NCBI RefSeq assembly: GCF_001428665.1
Contig: NZ_LMIJ01000044.1
Span: 1 to 36,478 of the forward strand
Direction: 5' to 3'
DNA: 36,478 bases
DNA from: Acidovorax sp. Root219
Lineage (GTDB): Bacteria > Pseudomonadota > Gammaproteobacteria > Burkholderiales > Burkholderiaceae_C
The position numbers and the translations under genes are program-made. Under the pieces are notes generated by a model that saw only the letters and a program-made list of their open reading frames with translations, searched no databases and was not told the origin of the DNA. Positions 30,139-36,478 of the stretch are shown here, one piece after another. Position 1 is the first letter of the stretch. The number at the start of each line of letters is the position of its first letter.

Positions 30139-31074
30139 TCAGCCCGCTTTCCCCACCACCCGCGCAATATGCGCCACAAACAACCTCACCGCCTCCGCCG
30201 TGTTCTCCTTCGCCCAGACCACCCCCACCGGCCCGAAGCGGATCGTGCGGTCCAGCGGCAGGATGCGCATGTTGCCCAGGGCCACCTGGTACTGGGCCAT
30301 GGCCTCGGAGCACACGCCGATGTAGTCGCCCTGGTGCACCAGGGCCTGCAGGGTGGTGATGGCGGCGGTTTCCACCTTGGGCAGCAGCCAGGTGGCGCCG
30401 GCGTCGAGCAGGGCGGCATCGAGCTGCGAGCGGGTGAGCGTGCCCTTGGGCGGCATGATCCAGTTATCGTGGACCAGGTCGATCAGGCGGATGGGGCCCT
30501 TGGCGTCCCAGTGGCGGCTGGCGCGGCCCACCACCAGGCAGACGTTGTCGTCGAACAGCTCGCGGTGTTCCAGCCCATCCTTGTAGGCGCGTGAATCGAG
30601 CGAGCACACCGCCAGGTCCAGCTGCTTGTTGTCGATGCCTTCAAGCAACTGGGTCAGCGGGCTTTCGGATACGGTGACCGAGATGTAGGGGTACAGGGCC
30701 TGGAACTCCACCAGCGCCTGCGGTATGGCGCGCGCCACCCCTGCCCACACGCTGCCGATGTGCAGGCGCGCGGTGCGCCCTTCGGCCAGGGCGCCCAGCT
30801 CGGCCTGGGTGCGCGAGATGTCGCCCAGCACGCTGATGGCCAGGCGCTTCATGATGATGCCGGCCGGCGTGAGCTGGATGCGCCGCCCGCGCGTGACCAG
30901 TTGGGTGCCCACCAGTTCCTCCAGGTCGGCCAGCCAGTGCGACATGGCCGACTGCGTCATGTGCATGCGCGCGGCGGCCTCGGTCAGGGTGCCGGCGTCG
31001 TCCAGCACCATGAACGATTCCAGATGCTTCACTTTGAGCCGGCGGGCCCATGCCACTTGGTCGTACGTCGTCAT
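30139..31074 (-). CDS. LysR-type transcriptional regulator
   Basis: A 311-residue LysR regulator. Residues about 11-75 form the winged helix-turn-helix: LKVKHLESFMVLDDAGTLTEAAARMHMTQSAMSHWLADLEELVGTQLVTRGRRIQLTPAG. The effector domain (about 95-305) begins LHIGSVWAGVARAIPQALVEFQALYPYISVTVSESP. It is divergent from the Bug binding-protein gene with 139 bp between them, the usual arrangement for local control. Candidate operators are in that gap. The inducer is likely a substrate or product of the Bug/hydrolase pair, which is inference. Confidence 0.93.
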   Translation of the reverse strand: MTTYDQVAWARRLKVKHLESFMVLDDAGTLTEAAARMHMTQSAMSHWLADLEELVGTQLVTRGRRIQLTPAGIIMKRLAISVLGDISRTQAELGALAEGRTARLHIGSVWAGVARAIPQALVEFQALYPYISVTVSESPLTQLLEGIDNKQLDLAVCSLDSRAYKDGLEHRELFDDNVCLVVGRASRHWDAKGPIRLIDLVHDNWIMPPKGTLTRSQLDAALLDAGATWLLPKVETAAITTLQALVHQGDYIGVCSEAMAQYQVALGNMRILPLDRTIRFGPVGVVWAKENTAEAVRLFVAHIARVVGKAG

Positions 31075-31075
31075 G

Positions 31076-31110
31076 AGTGAATGCTAATGGATCCATCGCG
31101 CGAATTCACT
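31076..31110. promoter_or_regulatory. Candidate LysR operator region
   Basis: AGTGAAT (31076-31082) and its exact reverse complement ATTCACT (31104-31110) are separated by 21 bp. A perfect 10-bp palindrome ATGGATCCAT lies between them (31087-31096). The pair begins 2 nt upstream of the LysR start, in the divergent promoter region with the Bug gene. LysR proteins typically bind interrupted dyads here. Confidence 0.5.
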
Positions 31111-31213
31111 GGTCGCCGGGGCGACGGCACCGAATAATTGCCGGCATGCCTGCAGCGCTTTCTTTCATGCTGCTGCCACCTTCAAGCCGCCCACTTCCCG
31201 GAGATCTGCCGAT

Positions 31214-32206
31214 ATGAAGAAACCTTTCTGCTTTGCTGCTGCCGCCAAGGCCGTGGCCCTCGCCCTGTCGCTGGCCGTGCTGCCCGCCGTGCACGCGCAG
31301 GAGGCCAACTACCCCAGCCGCCCGATTCGCCTGGTCGTCTCGCAGCAGGCGGGTGGTAGCTCCGACACCGTGGCGCGGCTGTGGGCCGAGCATGCGGGCA
31401 AGGCCATCAACGCCACCATCACCGTGGAGAACAAGCCCGGCGCTGGCGGCATCATTGCCGCGCAGCAGGTGCTGGGCCAGCCGGCCGATGGCTACACGCT
31501 GATGTTCGGCGGCGTCTCGCAGATGGTGCTCAACAAGTTCGTCTACAAGCCGCTGCCGTACGATCCAGAGAAGGACTTCGTTGGAGTCGGGATGCTGAGT
31601 ACGGTGCCCTTCGTCCTGGTGGCCAACCCGGCCACGGGCTTCAAGTCGCTCGACGACCTGGTGAAGTACGCCAAGGCGAATCCTGACAAGCTCAACTTCT
31701 CCTCCTCGGGCCTGGGCAATTCGACCCAGCTGGCGGTGGAGCTGCTGCAGAAGAAGCTCGGTATCAGCATGACCCACGTGCCCTTCAAGGGCGAGCCCGA
31801 TGGGCTGATGGCCACCATCGGCGGCCAGACGCAGGTGATGGCGCCCGTGGGCGGCTCGGCGTTGCCGCACATCAAGAACGGCAAGATCGTGCCCCTCGTG
31901 GTGCTGGCCCCCTCGCGCCTGCCCGAGCTGCCCGACGTGCCGGCCGCCAACGAGCTGGGCGTGAAGGACTTCGACACCATGGGCTGGAGCGGCATCGTCG
32001 CCAAGGCCGGCACGCCCGCCGCCATCATCGCCAAGCTGCACGAGGGCACGCGCGCCTTCCACGCCAGCGCCGAGGTGCAGGCCAAGCTCAAGGGCATGAA
32101 CGCCATCTCCATGGCCGGCCCTGCCAGCCAGTTGATGGAGGTGACGCGCCGTGACACCAAGGCCTGGGGGCCAACGCTCGAAGGCCTGAACCTCAATCCC
32201 AAGTAA
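31214..32206 (+). CDS. Bug-family tripartite tricarboxylate transporter substrate-binding protein
   Basis: A 330-residue periplasmic binding protein of the Bug/TctC family, very common in Burkholderiales. It has a signal peptide (MKKPFCFAAAAKAVALALSLAVLPAVHAQ), then the family start YPSRPIRLVVSQQAGGSSDTVARLWAEH, VENKPGAGGIIAAQQVLGQPADGYTLMFGG, and later THVPFKGEPDGLMATIGGQTQVMAPVGGSALPHIKNGKIVPLVVLAPSRLPELPDVPAANELG. It binds an organic acid, amino acid or related compound; the ligand is not readable. TctA/TctB membrane genes are absent nearby. It precedes a gamma-glutamyltransferase-like hydrolase, probably in one unit. Confidence 0.92.
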   Translation: MKKPFCFAAAAKAVALALSLAVLPAVHAQEANYPSRPIRLVVSQQAGGSSDTVARLWAEHAGKAINATITVENKPGAGGIIAAQQVLGQPADGYTLMFGGVSQMVLNKFVYKPLPYDPEKDFVGVGMLSTVPFVLVANPATGFKSLDDLVKYAKANPDKLNFSSSGLGNSTQLAVELLQKKLGISMTHVPFKGEPDGLMATIGGQTQVMAPVGGSALPHIKNGKIVPLVVLAPSRLPELPDVPAANELGVKDFDTMGWSGIVAKAGTPAAIIAKLHEGTRAFHASAEVQAKLKGMNAISMAGPASQLMEVTRRDTKAWGPTLEGLNLNPK

Positions 32207-32240
32207 ATCTGGCCTGTCTTCGCGGCGGTCGCCCTGCGTG

Positions 32241-32266
32241 GCGGCCGCTGCGCAGCCGCTTTTCTC
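32241..32266 (+). terminator. Possible attenuating hairpin between the Bug and hydrolase genes
   Basis: GCGGC (32241-32245) and GCCGC (32255-32259) can pair around a 9-nt loop, followed by TTTTCTC (32260-32266). Lying between two same-direction genes, it could reduce downstream expression without ending the unit. The stem is short, so this is tentative. Confidence 0.4.
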
Positions 32267-32292
32267 TCCCCCATTCTTTCCCGAGTCTCCCC

Positions 32293-33927
32293 ATGAAAAA
32301 ACAAGCAATGGTGTCCTGCCCGCAGCCCGAGGCGGCGGAGTCCGGCATCGAGGTCCTGCGCGCCGGTGGCAACGCGGTGGATGCCGCCGTGGCCATCGCG
32401 CTCTCGCAGACCGTGGTGGACCCGCTGATGTGCGGCATCGCGGGCTTTGGCACGGCGGCGGTGTTCCTGCCGGGCAAGGCGGGTAAGGAGGCGCATGAGT
32501 ACTTCGACTTCCATGCGCCCGCGCCGTTGGCCGCGCGCGAGGACATGTGGGCGGATCTGCTCGAAGGCGAGACCAAGGACGGCTTCGGCTTCATCCTCAA
32601 GGGCCGTGTCAACGACATCGGCGCGCAATCCATCGGCACGCCGGCAACGCTCAAGGGCCTTGCGGCCATGCACAGCGCGCACGGCCGCCTGCCGTGGAAA
32701 GAGGTGGTGGCCCCGGCCATCGCCTGGGCGCGCGATGGCTACTTCGTGCGCCCCGGCATGCACTCCTTCTGGATTGACCAGACCCTGGCCGGCCGCGCCA
32801 GCAACATGGACCGCCTGCACTACAGCGACGAAGGCCGCGCCCTGTACTGCCGCCCCGACGGCAGCGCCAAGCCCATCGGCACGCCCATCGTGAACGGTAA
32901 CTTCGCCCAGGTGCTGGCCCAGGTGGCCGCTGAGGGCATCGCCCCGTTCTACGAAGGCGAGCTGGCCCGGCGCATGGTGGAGCATGTGCAGTCGCTGGGC
33001 GGCCTGCTCTCCATGGACGACTTGCGCAGCTACCAGGTGCGGCGCACTCAGCCGCTGGTGGGCCGCTACCGCGACCGGGTTGTGATCACCAACCAGCCCC
33101 CGGGCGGCGGCGCCATGCTGCTGCAGATGCTCACCATCCTCGAAGAGTTTGCCCTGGGGGATATCGAACACAACGGCCCCGAGTACCTGCGCATCCTGAG
33201 CGAGGTGATGAAAAAAGCCACCACCGACAAGGACCGCCACATCGGCGACCCGGCCTTCGTGGAGGTGCCGCTGGACCAACTGCTGTCGAAGGAGAATGCA
33301 GCCCGCGTGGCCGCCGACATCCGCGCCGGCAAGCGCCACAGCGTGGAGCGCGTGAACCTCGGTGCCCCCGTGCCCAAGGACACCACCCAGGTCAGCGTGG
33401 TTGACGGCGAGGGCGGCTGCGTCTCGATGACGCATTCGCTGGCCATGCCCTCGGGCGTGATCACGCCGGGCATGGGCTTCTTCTACAACGGCTGCATGGG
33501 CGTATTCGACCCGCGGCCCGGCCGCGCGGGCAGCATCCAGCCGGGCAAGAGTCGCTTCACCTCGTCGTGCCCGAGCATCGTCTTCAAGGACGGCAAGCCC
33601 GAGATCGTGCTGGGCGCCCCCGGCGGCACGCAGATCGCCATGGGCGTGCTGCAGGTGCTGCTCAACCTCATCGACCACCGCATGGGCATGCAGGAGGCCG
33701 TATCGGCCCCGCGCTTTTCGTCCACCAGCAACTCCATCGACGTGTGCAACCGCATCCCGCGCTACGTGGCACGCGAGCTGCAGGCCCAGGGCTACGAGGT
33801 GCTGCGCAACCCGTACAACTACACCATCGGCTGGGTGCACGGCGTGCAGATCGGTGCCGACGGTGCGTTGCATGGCGGGGCCGATCCGGGGCGTGACGGG
33901 GTGGCCTACAGCACCGCAGTGGCCTGA
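32293..33927 (+). CDS. Gamma-glutamyltransferase-like Ntn-hydrolase
   Basis: A 544-residue enzyme of the GGT family, Ntn-hydrolases that self-cleave and use a Thr nucleophile. The start has GIEVLRAGGNAVDAAVAIALSQTVVDPLMCGIAGFG, the family signature. The middle has AQSIGTPATLKGLAAMHSAHGRLPW and QPLVGRYRDRVVITNQPPGGGAMLLQML. The small-subunit start is KDTTQVSVVD with T364 as the probable nucleophile; GGT proper has TTHxSVVD, and here His is Gln. It ends with GAPGGTQIAMGVLQVLLNLIDHRMGMQEAVSAPRF. No signal peptide, so cytoplasmic, unlike classic GGT; oxamate-amidohydrolase-like (HpxW) enzymes are close relatives. Substrate unknown. Confidence 0.88.
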   Translation: MKKQAMVSCPQPEAAESGIEVLRAGGNAVDAAVAIALSQTVVDPLMCGIAGFGTAAVFLPGKAGKEAHEYFDFHAPAPLAAREDMWADLLEGETKDGFGFILKGRVNDIGAQSIGTPATLKGLAAMHSAHGRLPWKEVVAPAIAWARDGYFVRPGMHSFWIDQTLAGRASNMDRLHYSDEGRALYCRPDGSAKPIGTPIVNGNFAQVLAQVAAEGIAPFYEGELARRMVEHVQSLGGLLSMDDLRSYQVRRTQPLVGRYRDRVVITNQPPGGGAMLLQMLTILEEFALGDIEHNGPEYLRILSEVMKKATTDKDRHIGDPAFVEVPLDQLLSKENAARVAADIRAGKRHSVERVNLGAPVPKDTTQVSVVDGEGGCVSMTHSLAMPSGVITPGMGFFYNGCMGVFDPRPGRAGSIQPGKSRFTSSCPSIVFKDGKPEIVLGAPGGTQIAMGVLQVLLNLIDHRMGMQEAVSAPRFSSTSNSIDVCNRIPRYVARELQAQGYEVLRNPYNYTIGWVHGVQIGADGALHGGADPGRDGVAYSTAVA

Positions 33928-33929
33928 AT

Positions 33930-33954
33930 GACCCGGCGCACCGGGTCTTCTCCT
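33930..33954 (+). terminator. Intrinsic terminator after the GGT-like gene
   Basis: A perfect 7-bp GC-rich stem GACCCGG / CCGGGTC with loop CGCA, followed by TTCTCCT, starting 2 nt after the stop. Position and shape fit termination of the Bug-GGT unit. Confidence 0.7.
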
Positions 33955-34083
33955 ACAAGGCCGTCAGTGCGCGGCTGACAGGGTGGCGTGGGGCTGGCAC
34001 GGACAGTGGGGTGCATGCGCCTTCCGTCCTCTGCCAGCACCCGACTGCCTCGCCCGCTGGCGCGGCGGGAGGGTTTGCGGCAC

Positions 34084-34968
34084 CTATTTGAGCCCGGCCA
34101 GGTAGGCGGCGATGTGCCGCGCGTCGGCAGGGCTCAGGCCCATGGCCGGCATGGCCGTGCCGGGCTTCACGGCCTGCGGCTCGCGCAGCCAGCGTTCCAG
34201 GTTGTCGGGGGTGTGCGGCAGCACGCCTGCGATGTTGCTGCGCAAAGCAAAACCTGCAAGCGAGGGGCCCACATGCGTCTCGGGCCCGGTCACGCCGGGA
34301 ATCCTGTGGCAGGCGTTGCAGGCATGCTGGTACAGGGCCTGGCGGCCCAGCACGGCATTGCCCGTGGTGGGCGGCGCAGCGGCCATGCGCGCCGCGCCGC
34401 AGGTGGCAATGGTGCCTGCGCTGCGCGCGGCGTCCACCTGCTCCAGCGTGATGGCCTGGAAGGCGGCCACGTCCAGGTCGGGCAGGCGCTGCAGAAAGGC
34501 CACGGTGGACCACAGCTCCTCTTCATCGAGCCGGTGCTCCCAGGCGGGCATGCCGCTCATGCGGATGCCGTGGCGGGTCAGCCAGTACATCTCCTTGGTG
34601 CTCCAGCGCCGCGCCGCATCCACCAGCGGGCCGGGCACGGGCTGCATGCTCTTGCCGATGTCGCCCTGCGCCACGCCGGGGCCGCCATGGCATTGCAGGC
34701 ACTGGTCGCGGTAGCAACCAGCGCCGCGCAGCACCATGGTCTCGGTGAAGGGCGGCGGTTCGTCCACGCTGCTGCGCGCACGCAGCTTCACCGACTGGTG
34801 CATGGCGCTTTCGAGCAACTGGTACACGGGTTTGAAGTGCTGCTCGCTCGCGGCCACGTTGTACAGGCCCAGGTAGACCGTGGCGAAGTCGGCTGCCGTG
34901 GCCAGCACGGCCAGGCTGAGCAGCGTTGCGAAGAGGGTGGCGTAGACGGTGCGTCGTCTGTGGGGCAT
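34084..34968 (-). CDS. Membrane-anchored diheme cytochrome c
   Basis: A 294-residue c-type cytochrome. Residues about 7-27 form an uncleaved or cleavable export helix (TVYATLFATLLSLAVLATAA). Two CxxCH heme sites are present: CLQCH at 90-94 in GAGCYRDQCLQCHGGPG and CNACH at 217-221 in YQHACNACHRIPGVTGPETHVGPSLAGF. Likely Met ligands are in RMSGMPAWEHRLDEEELW (first domain) and GTAMPAMGLSPADARHIAAYL (second). An extra Cys at 85 and one at 190 might pair. It is divergent from a monoheme cytochrome c and cytochrome oxidase subunit II, so it probably feeds electrons to that oxidase. Start ATG 34968. Confidence 0.92.
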   Translation of the reverse strand: MPHRRRTVYATLFATLLSLAVLATAADFATVYLGLYNVAASEQHFKPVYQLLESAMHQSVKLRARSSVDEPPPFTETMVLRGAGCYRDQCLQCHGGPGVAQGDIGKSMQPVPGPLVDAARRWSTKEMYWLTRHGIRMSGMPAWEHRLDEEELWSTVAFLQRLPDLDVAAFQAITLEQVDAARSAGTIATCGAARMAAAPPTTGNAVLGRQALYQHACNACHRIPGVTGPETHVGPSLAGFALRSNIAGVLPHTPDNLERWLREPQAVKPGTAMPAMGLSPADARHIAAYLAGLK

Positions 34969-35015
34969 CGGTTGATTATGTGGTTGTGCCATGCGCAGGG
35001 CTGTAGGACGTGGGG

Positions 35016-35402
35016 ATGCGCATGAGGCGCTTGCTGCAGATCCTGGCGCTTGCATTGGCTTGTGCATTGGCATGGCCCGTGGCGGCCTGGGGCGGTGATG
35101 CACCGCCCACCGGCCGGGCCCTGGGCGATGCGCGGCGCGGCGCCCTGCTGATCGCGCAGTACCAGTGCGGCGCCTGCCATGCCATCCCGGGCATCGCCAG
35201 CGCGCGTGGCACCGAGGGCCCGCCGCTGGCGGCGTATGGCCTGCGCAGCTACATCGCCGGCCGCGTGCCCAACCGGCCCGACCTGCTGGCGCGCTGGATC
35301 GCACAGCCCGCAGCCCTGGTGCCATCGACCACCATGCCCGACATGGGTGTGCCCGAGCGGGATGCGCGCGACATGGCGGCCTGGTTGAGCGAGCAGCGCT
35401 GA
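35016..35402 (+). CDS. Monoheme periplasmic cytochrome c
   Basis: A 128-residue cytochrome with a signal peptide (about residues 1-26, RRLLQILALALACALAWPVAAWGG) and one heme site CGACH (51-55) in QYQCGACHAIPGIASARGTEGPPLAAYG. The axial Met lies in STTMPDMGVPERDARDMAAWL. The GPPLAAYGLRSYIAGRVPNRPDLLARWI layout is typical of small cytochromes found just before caa3-type oxidase genes. Starts at ATG 35016, with AGGA 7 nt upstream; GTG 35010 is an alternative. It is 8 nt upstream of the coxB gene, so one operon. Confidence 0.92.
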   Translation: MRMRRLLQILALALACALAWPVAAWGGDAPPTGRALGDARRGALLIAQYQCGACHAIPGIASARGTEGPPLAAYGLRSYIAGRVPNRPDLLARWIAQPAALVPSTTMPDMGVPERDARDMAAWLSEQR

Positions 35403-35410
35403 GGCATGGC

Positions 35411-36361
35411 ATGACCGTTGCATCCACCCTGGTCCCCGTGCTGTCGCCCGCCGGCCCGGCCGCGCAGGCCATTGCCGAAGTCAGCTGGGTGCTGATCACC
35501 GGTGCCACGCTGCTCTTTGTGGGCACCATGGCGCTGCTGGCCTGGGCGCTGTTTCGCAAAAAGCAGGTCGGGGGCGAGTTGCGCACCGGGTGGTGGCTGG
35601 CCGGCGGCGGGCTGGTGCTGCCGCTGGTGGTGCTGACCGCCTTGTTCTTCTACAGCCTGCACCGCGCCCCGCCCTGGAAGGCCGTGCCGCCGGCCGATGC
35701 GCTGGTCATCTCCGTCACGGGCCGCACGTGGTGGTGGGAGATCCGCTACCGCGACCCGGTGAGCGGCGCGACCATCACCACCGCCAATGAGCTGCGCATG
35801 CCCGTGGGGCGGCCGGTGTACCTGGGCCTGTCGAGCGCGGAGGTGATCCACAGCCTGTGGATCCCGGAGCTCGGGGGCAAGATGGACATGGTGCCGGGGC
35901 GGGTGAACCATTTGTTGCTGCAGGCGTCGCGGGCGGGGGTGTACCGGGGGCAGTGTGCGGAGTTTTGTGGCGAGGCGCATGCGCGGATGGCGCTGCATGC
36001 GGTGGCGATGGAGGCTGGGGAGTTCGATGCCTGGCTGGCGGGGCAGGCCAGGCCTGCGGTAGTTTCTTCGTCGTCTGCTGTGTCGCTGCAGGCGGGCAGG
36101 GCGGTTTTTGAGGGGCAGAAATGTGCTGTGTGCCATACGGTGCGGGGGGTGGCCGAAGGCTCGAAGTTGGGGCCGGACCTGACGCATGTGGGGAGTCGGT
36201 TGTTCATTGCTTCGGGGACCTTGAAGAATGGGCCTTTGGAGATGAAGCAGTGGTTGGCGCAGGTGCATGAGGTCAAGCCGGGGGCGCGGATGCCTTCTTA
36301 TGCGCGGTTGTCGCAGGGGGAGATGGATGCGTTGGCGCAGTGGTTGGGGGCGTTGAAATGA
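35411..36361 (+). CDS. coxB: Cytochrome c oxidase subunit II with fused C-terminal cytochrome c domain (caa3-like)
   Basis: A 316-residue subunit II. Two membrane helices lie at about 22-48 and 59-83. The CuA domain has GRTWWWEIRY, VIHSLWIPELGGKMDMVPGRVN (H147) and YRGQCAEFCGEAHARMALHAVAM, giving C182, E184, C186, H190 and M193, the complete CuA ligand set. A cytochrome c domain follows (about 225-316) with CAVCH at 238-242 and the ligand Met in PGARMPSYARLS. It accepts electrons from cytochrome c and passes them to subunit I. From about base 35860 third positions shift from C to G/T. Subunit I is not found within the remaining 117 bases. Confidence 0.93.
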   Translation: MTVASTLVPVLSPAGPAAQAIAEVSWVLITGATLLFVGTMALLAWALFRKKQVGGELRTGWWLAGGGLVLPLVVLTALFFYSLHRAPPWKAVPPADALVISVTGRTWWWEIRYRDPVSGATITTANELRMPVGRPVYLGLSSAEVIHSLWIPELGGKMDMVPGRVNHLLLQASRAGVYRGQCAEFCGEAHARMALHAVAMEAGEFDAWLAGQARPAVVSSSSAVSLQAGRAVFEGQKCAVCHTVRGVAEGSKLGPDLTHVGSRLFIASGTLKNGPLEMKQWLAQVHEVKPGARMPSYARLSQGEMDALAQWLGALK

Positions 36362-36439
36362 TGTGCTGGCGTTCGTCTGTTCGTGGTGGCGCCTGTCCTT
36401 GTTTTGAGGGCGGAAGCCGGGTCTCGGCCCGGCGGCCGA

Positions 36440-36474
36440 GGTACTTGTTCTTTGCTTCGCCAAAGAAAAGTACC
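36440..36474. repeat. Imperfect inverted repeat of the Burkholderiales TTTGG-CAAAG type
   Basis: GGTACTTGTTCTTTG (36440-36454), loop CTTCGC, then CAAAGAAAAGTACC (36461-36474); the arms match except for one extra base. The preceding GGCGGAAGCCGGGTCTCGGC is part of the same type of unit. Similar TTTGG/CAAAG-rich hairpins are dispersed in many Comamonadaceae and Burkholderia genomes. The window ends just after it. Confidence 0.65.
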
Positions 36475-36478
36475 CAAA

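Noticed and set aside
31543..33873. Long minus-strand frame opposite the Bug and GGT-like genes
   Set aside because: Antisense shadow spanning two well-supported genes; no family features.
1..36478. tRNA, rRNA, CRISPR arrays, insertion sequences, origins
   Set aside because: No GGTTC-type T-loop/cloverleaf, no rRNA motif, no regularly spaced direct repeats and no transposase was seen on either strand.

Overview
This is a GC-rich (clearly above 60 percent) chromosomal window from a Gram-negative bacterium. Gene content points to a betaproteobacterium of the order Burkholderiales, most likely Comamonadaceae and Acidovorax-like: a Bug-type tricarboxylate-transport binding protein beside a LysR regulator, a BigR sulfide locus, a copper-oxidase/TolC cluster, and a terminal Burkholderiales-type hairpin repeat. 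The species assignment is inference. No rRNA, tRNA, CRISPR array, prophage or complete insertion sequence was seen.

Layout. (1) 1-3421: end of a zinc-type alcohol/quinone dehydrogenase, a quinol-monooxygenase-like ABM protein, cytochrome b561, a cation diffusion facilitator, and a DUF1801 protein with a histone-H1-like tail. (2) 3552-6451: a reactive-sulfur locus. A BigR-type persulfide sensor, two YeeE/YedE half-transporters and a DUF599 membrane protein run leftward. A persulfide-dioxygenase-type metallo-hydrolase runs rightward. A perfect 16-bp inverted repeat sits between them and contains both promoters. (3) 6472-13238: an HD-GYP c-di-GMP phosphodiesterase, a TetR regulator divergent from a saccharopine-dehydrogenase-like reductase with two matching operators, a protein with three 35-residue repeats, a small lipoprotein, two uncharacterised proteins, and a short GGDEF-domain tail. 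(4) 13272-17100: a P1/S58 peptidase (leftward) and a secreted RCC1-repeat protein (rightward). (5) 17127-21865: a leftward copper cluster with a His-rich secreted protein, a small secreted protein, a TolC-like lipoprotein, a Tat-exported multicopper oxidase, a DUF411 protein and a CusF-like protein. The last five are packed with 4-bp overlaps or gaps of at most 13 bp. No inner-membrane pump is present. (6) 22041-27684: c-di-GMP signalling with a PAS-GGDEF-EAL receptor, a stand-alone GAF protein and an EAL protein with a C-terminal sensor. (7) 27787-29590: a secreted protein of unknown function and a YitT-family membrane protein. (8) 30139-33927: a LysR regulator divergent from a Bug solute-binding protein and a gamma-glutamyltransferase-like hydrolase, ending in a terminator. 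(9) 34084-36361: a diheme cytochrome c divergent from a monoheme cytochrome c and a cytochrome-c-fused cytochrome oxidase subunit II. A hairpin repeat follows in place of an immediate subunit I gene.

The genes group into four physiological themes: sulfide/persulfide detoxification, copper tolerance, c-di-GMP signalling (three intact proteins plus one remnant) and aerobic respiration. The most distinctive features are the overlapping palindromic promoters at the BigR locus, the 35-residue repeat protein, the chain of 4-nt overlaps around cytochrome b561, and the copper cluster that has an outer-membrane channel but no pump.
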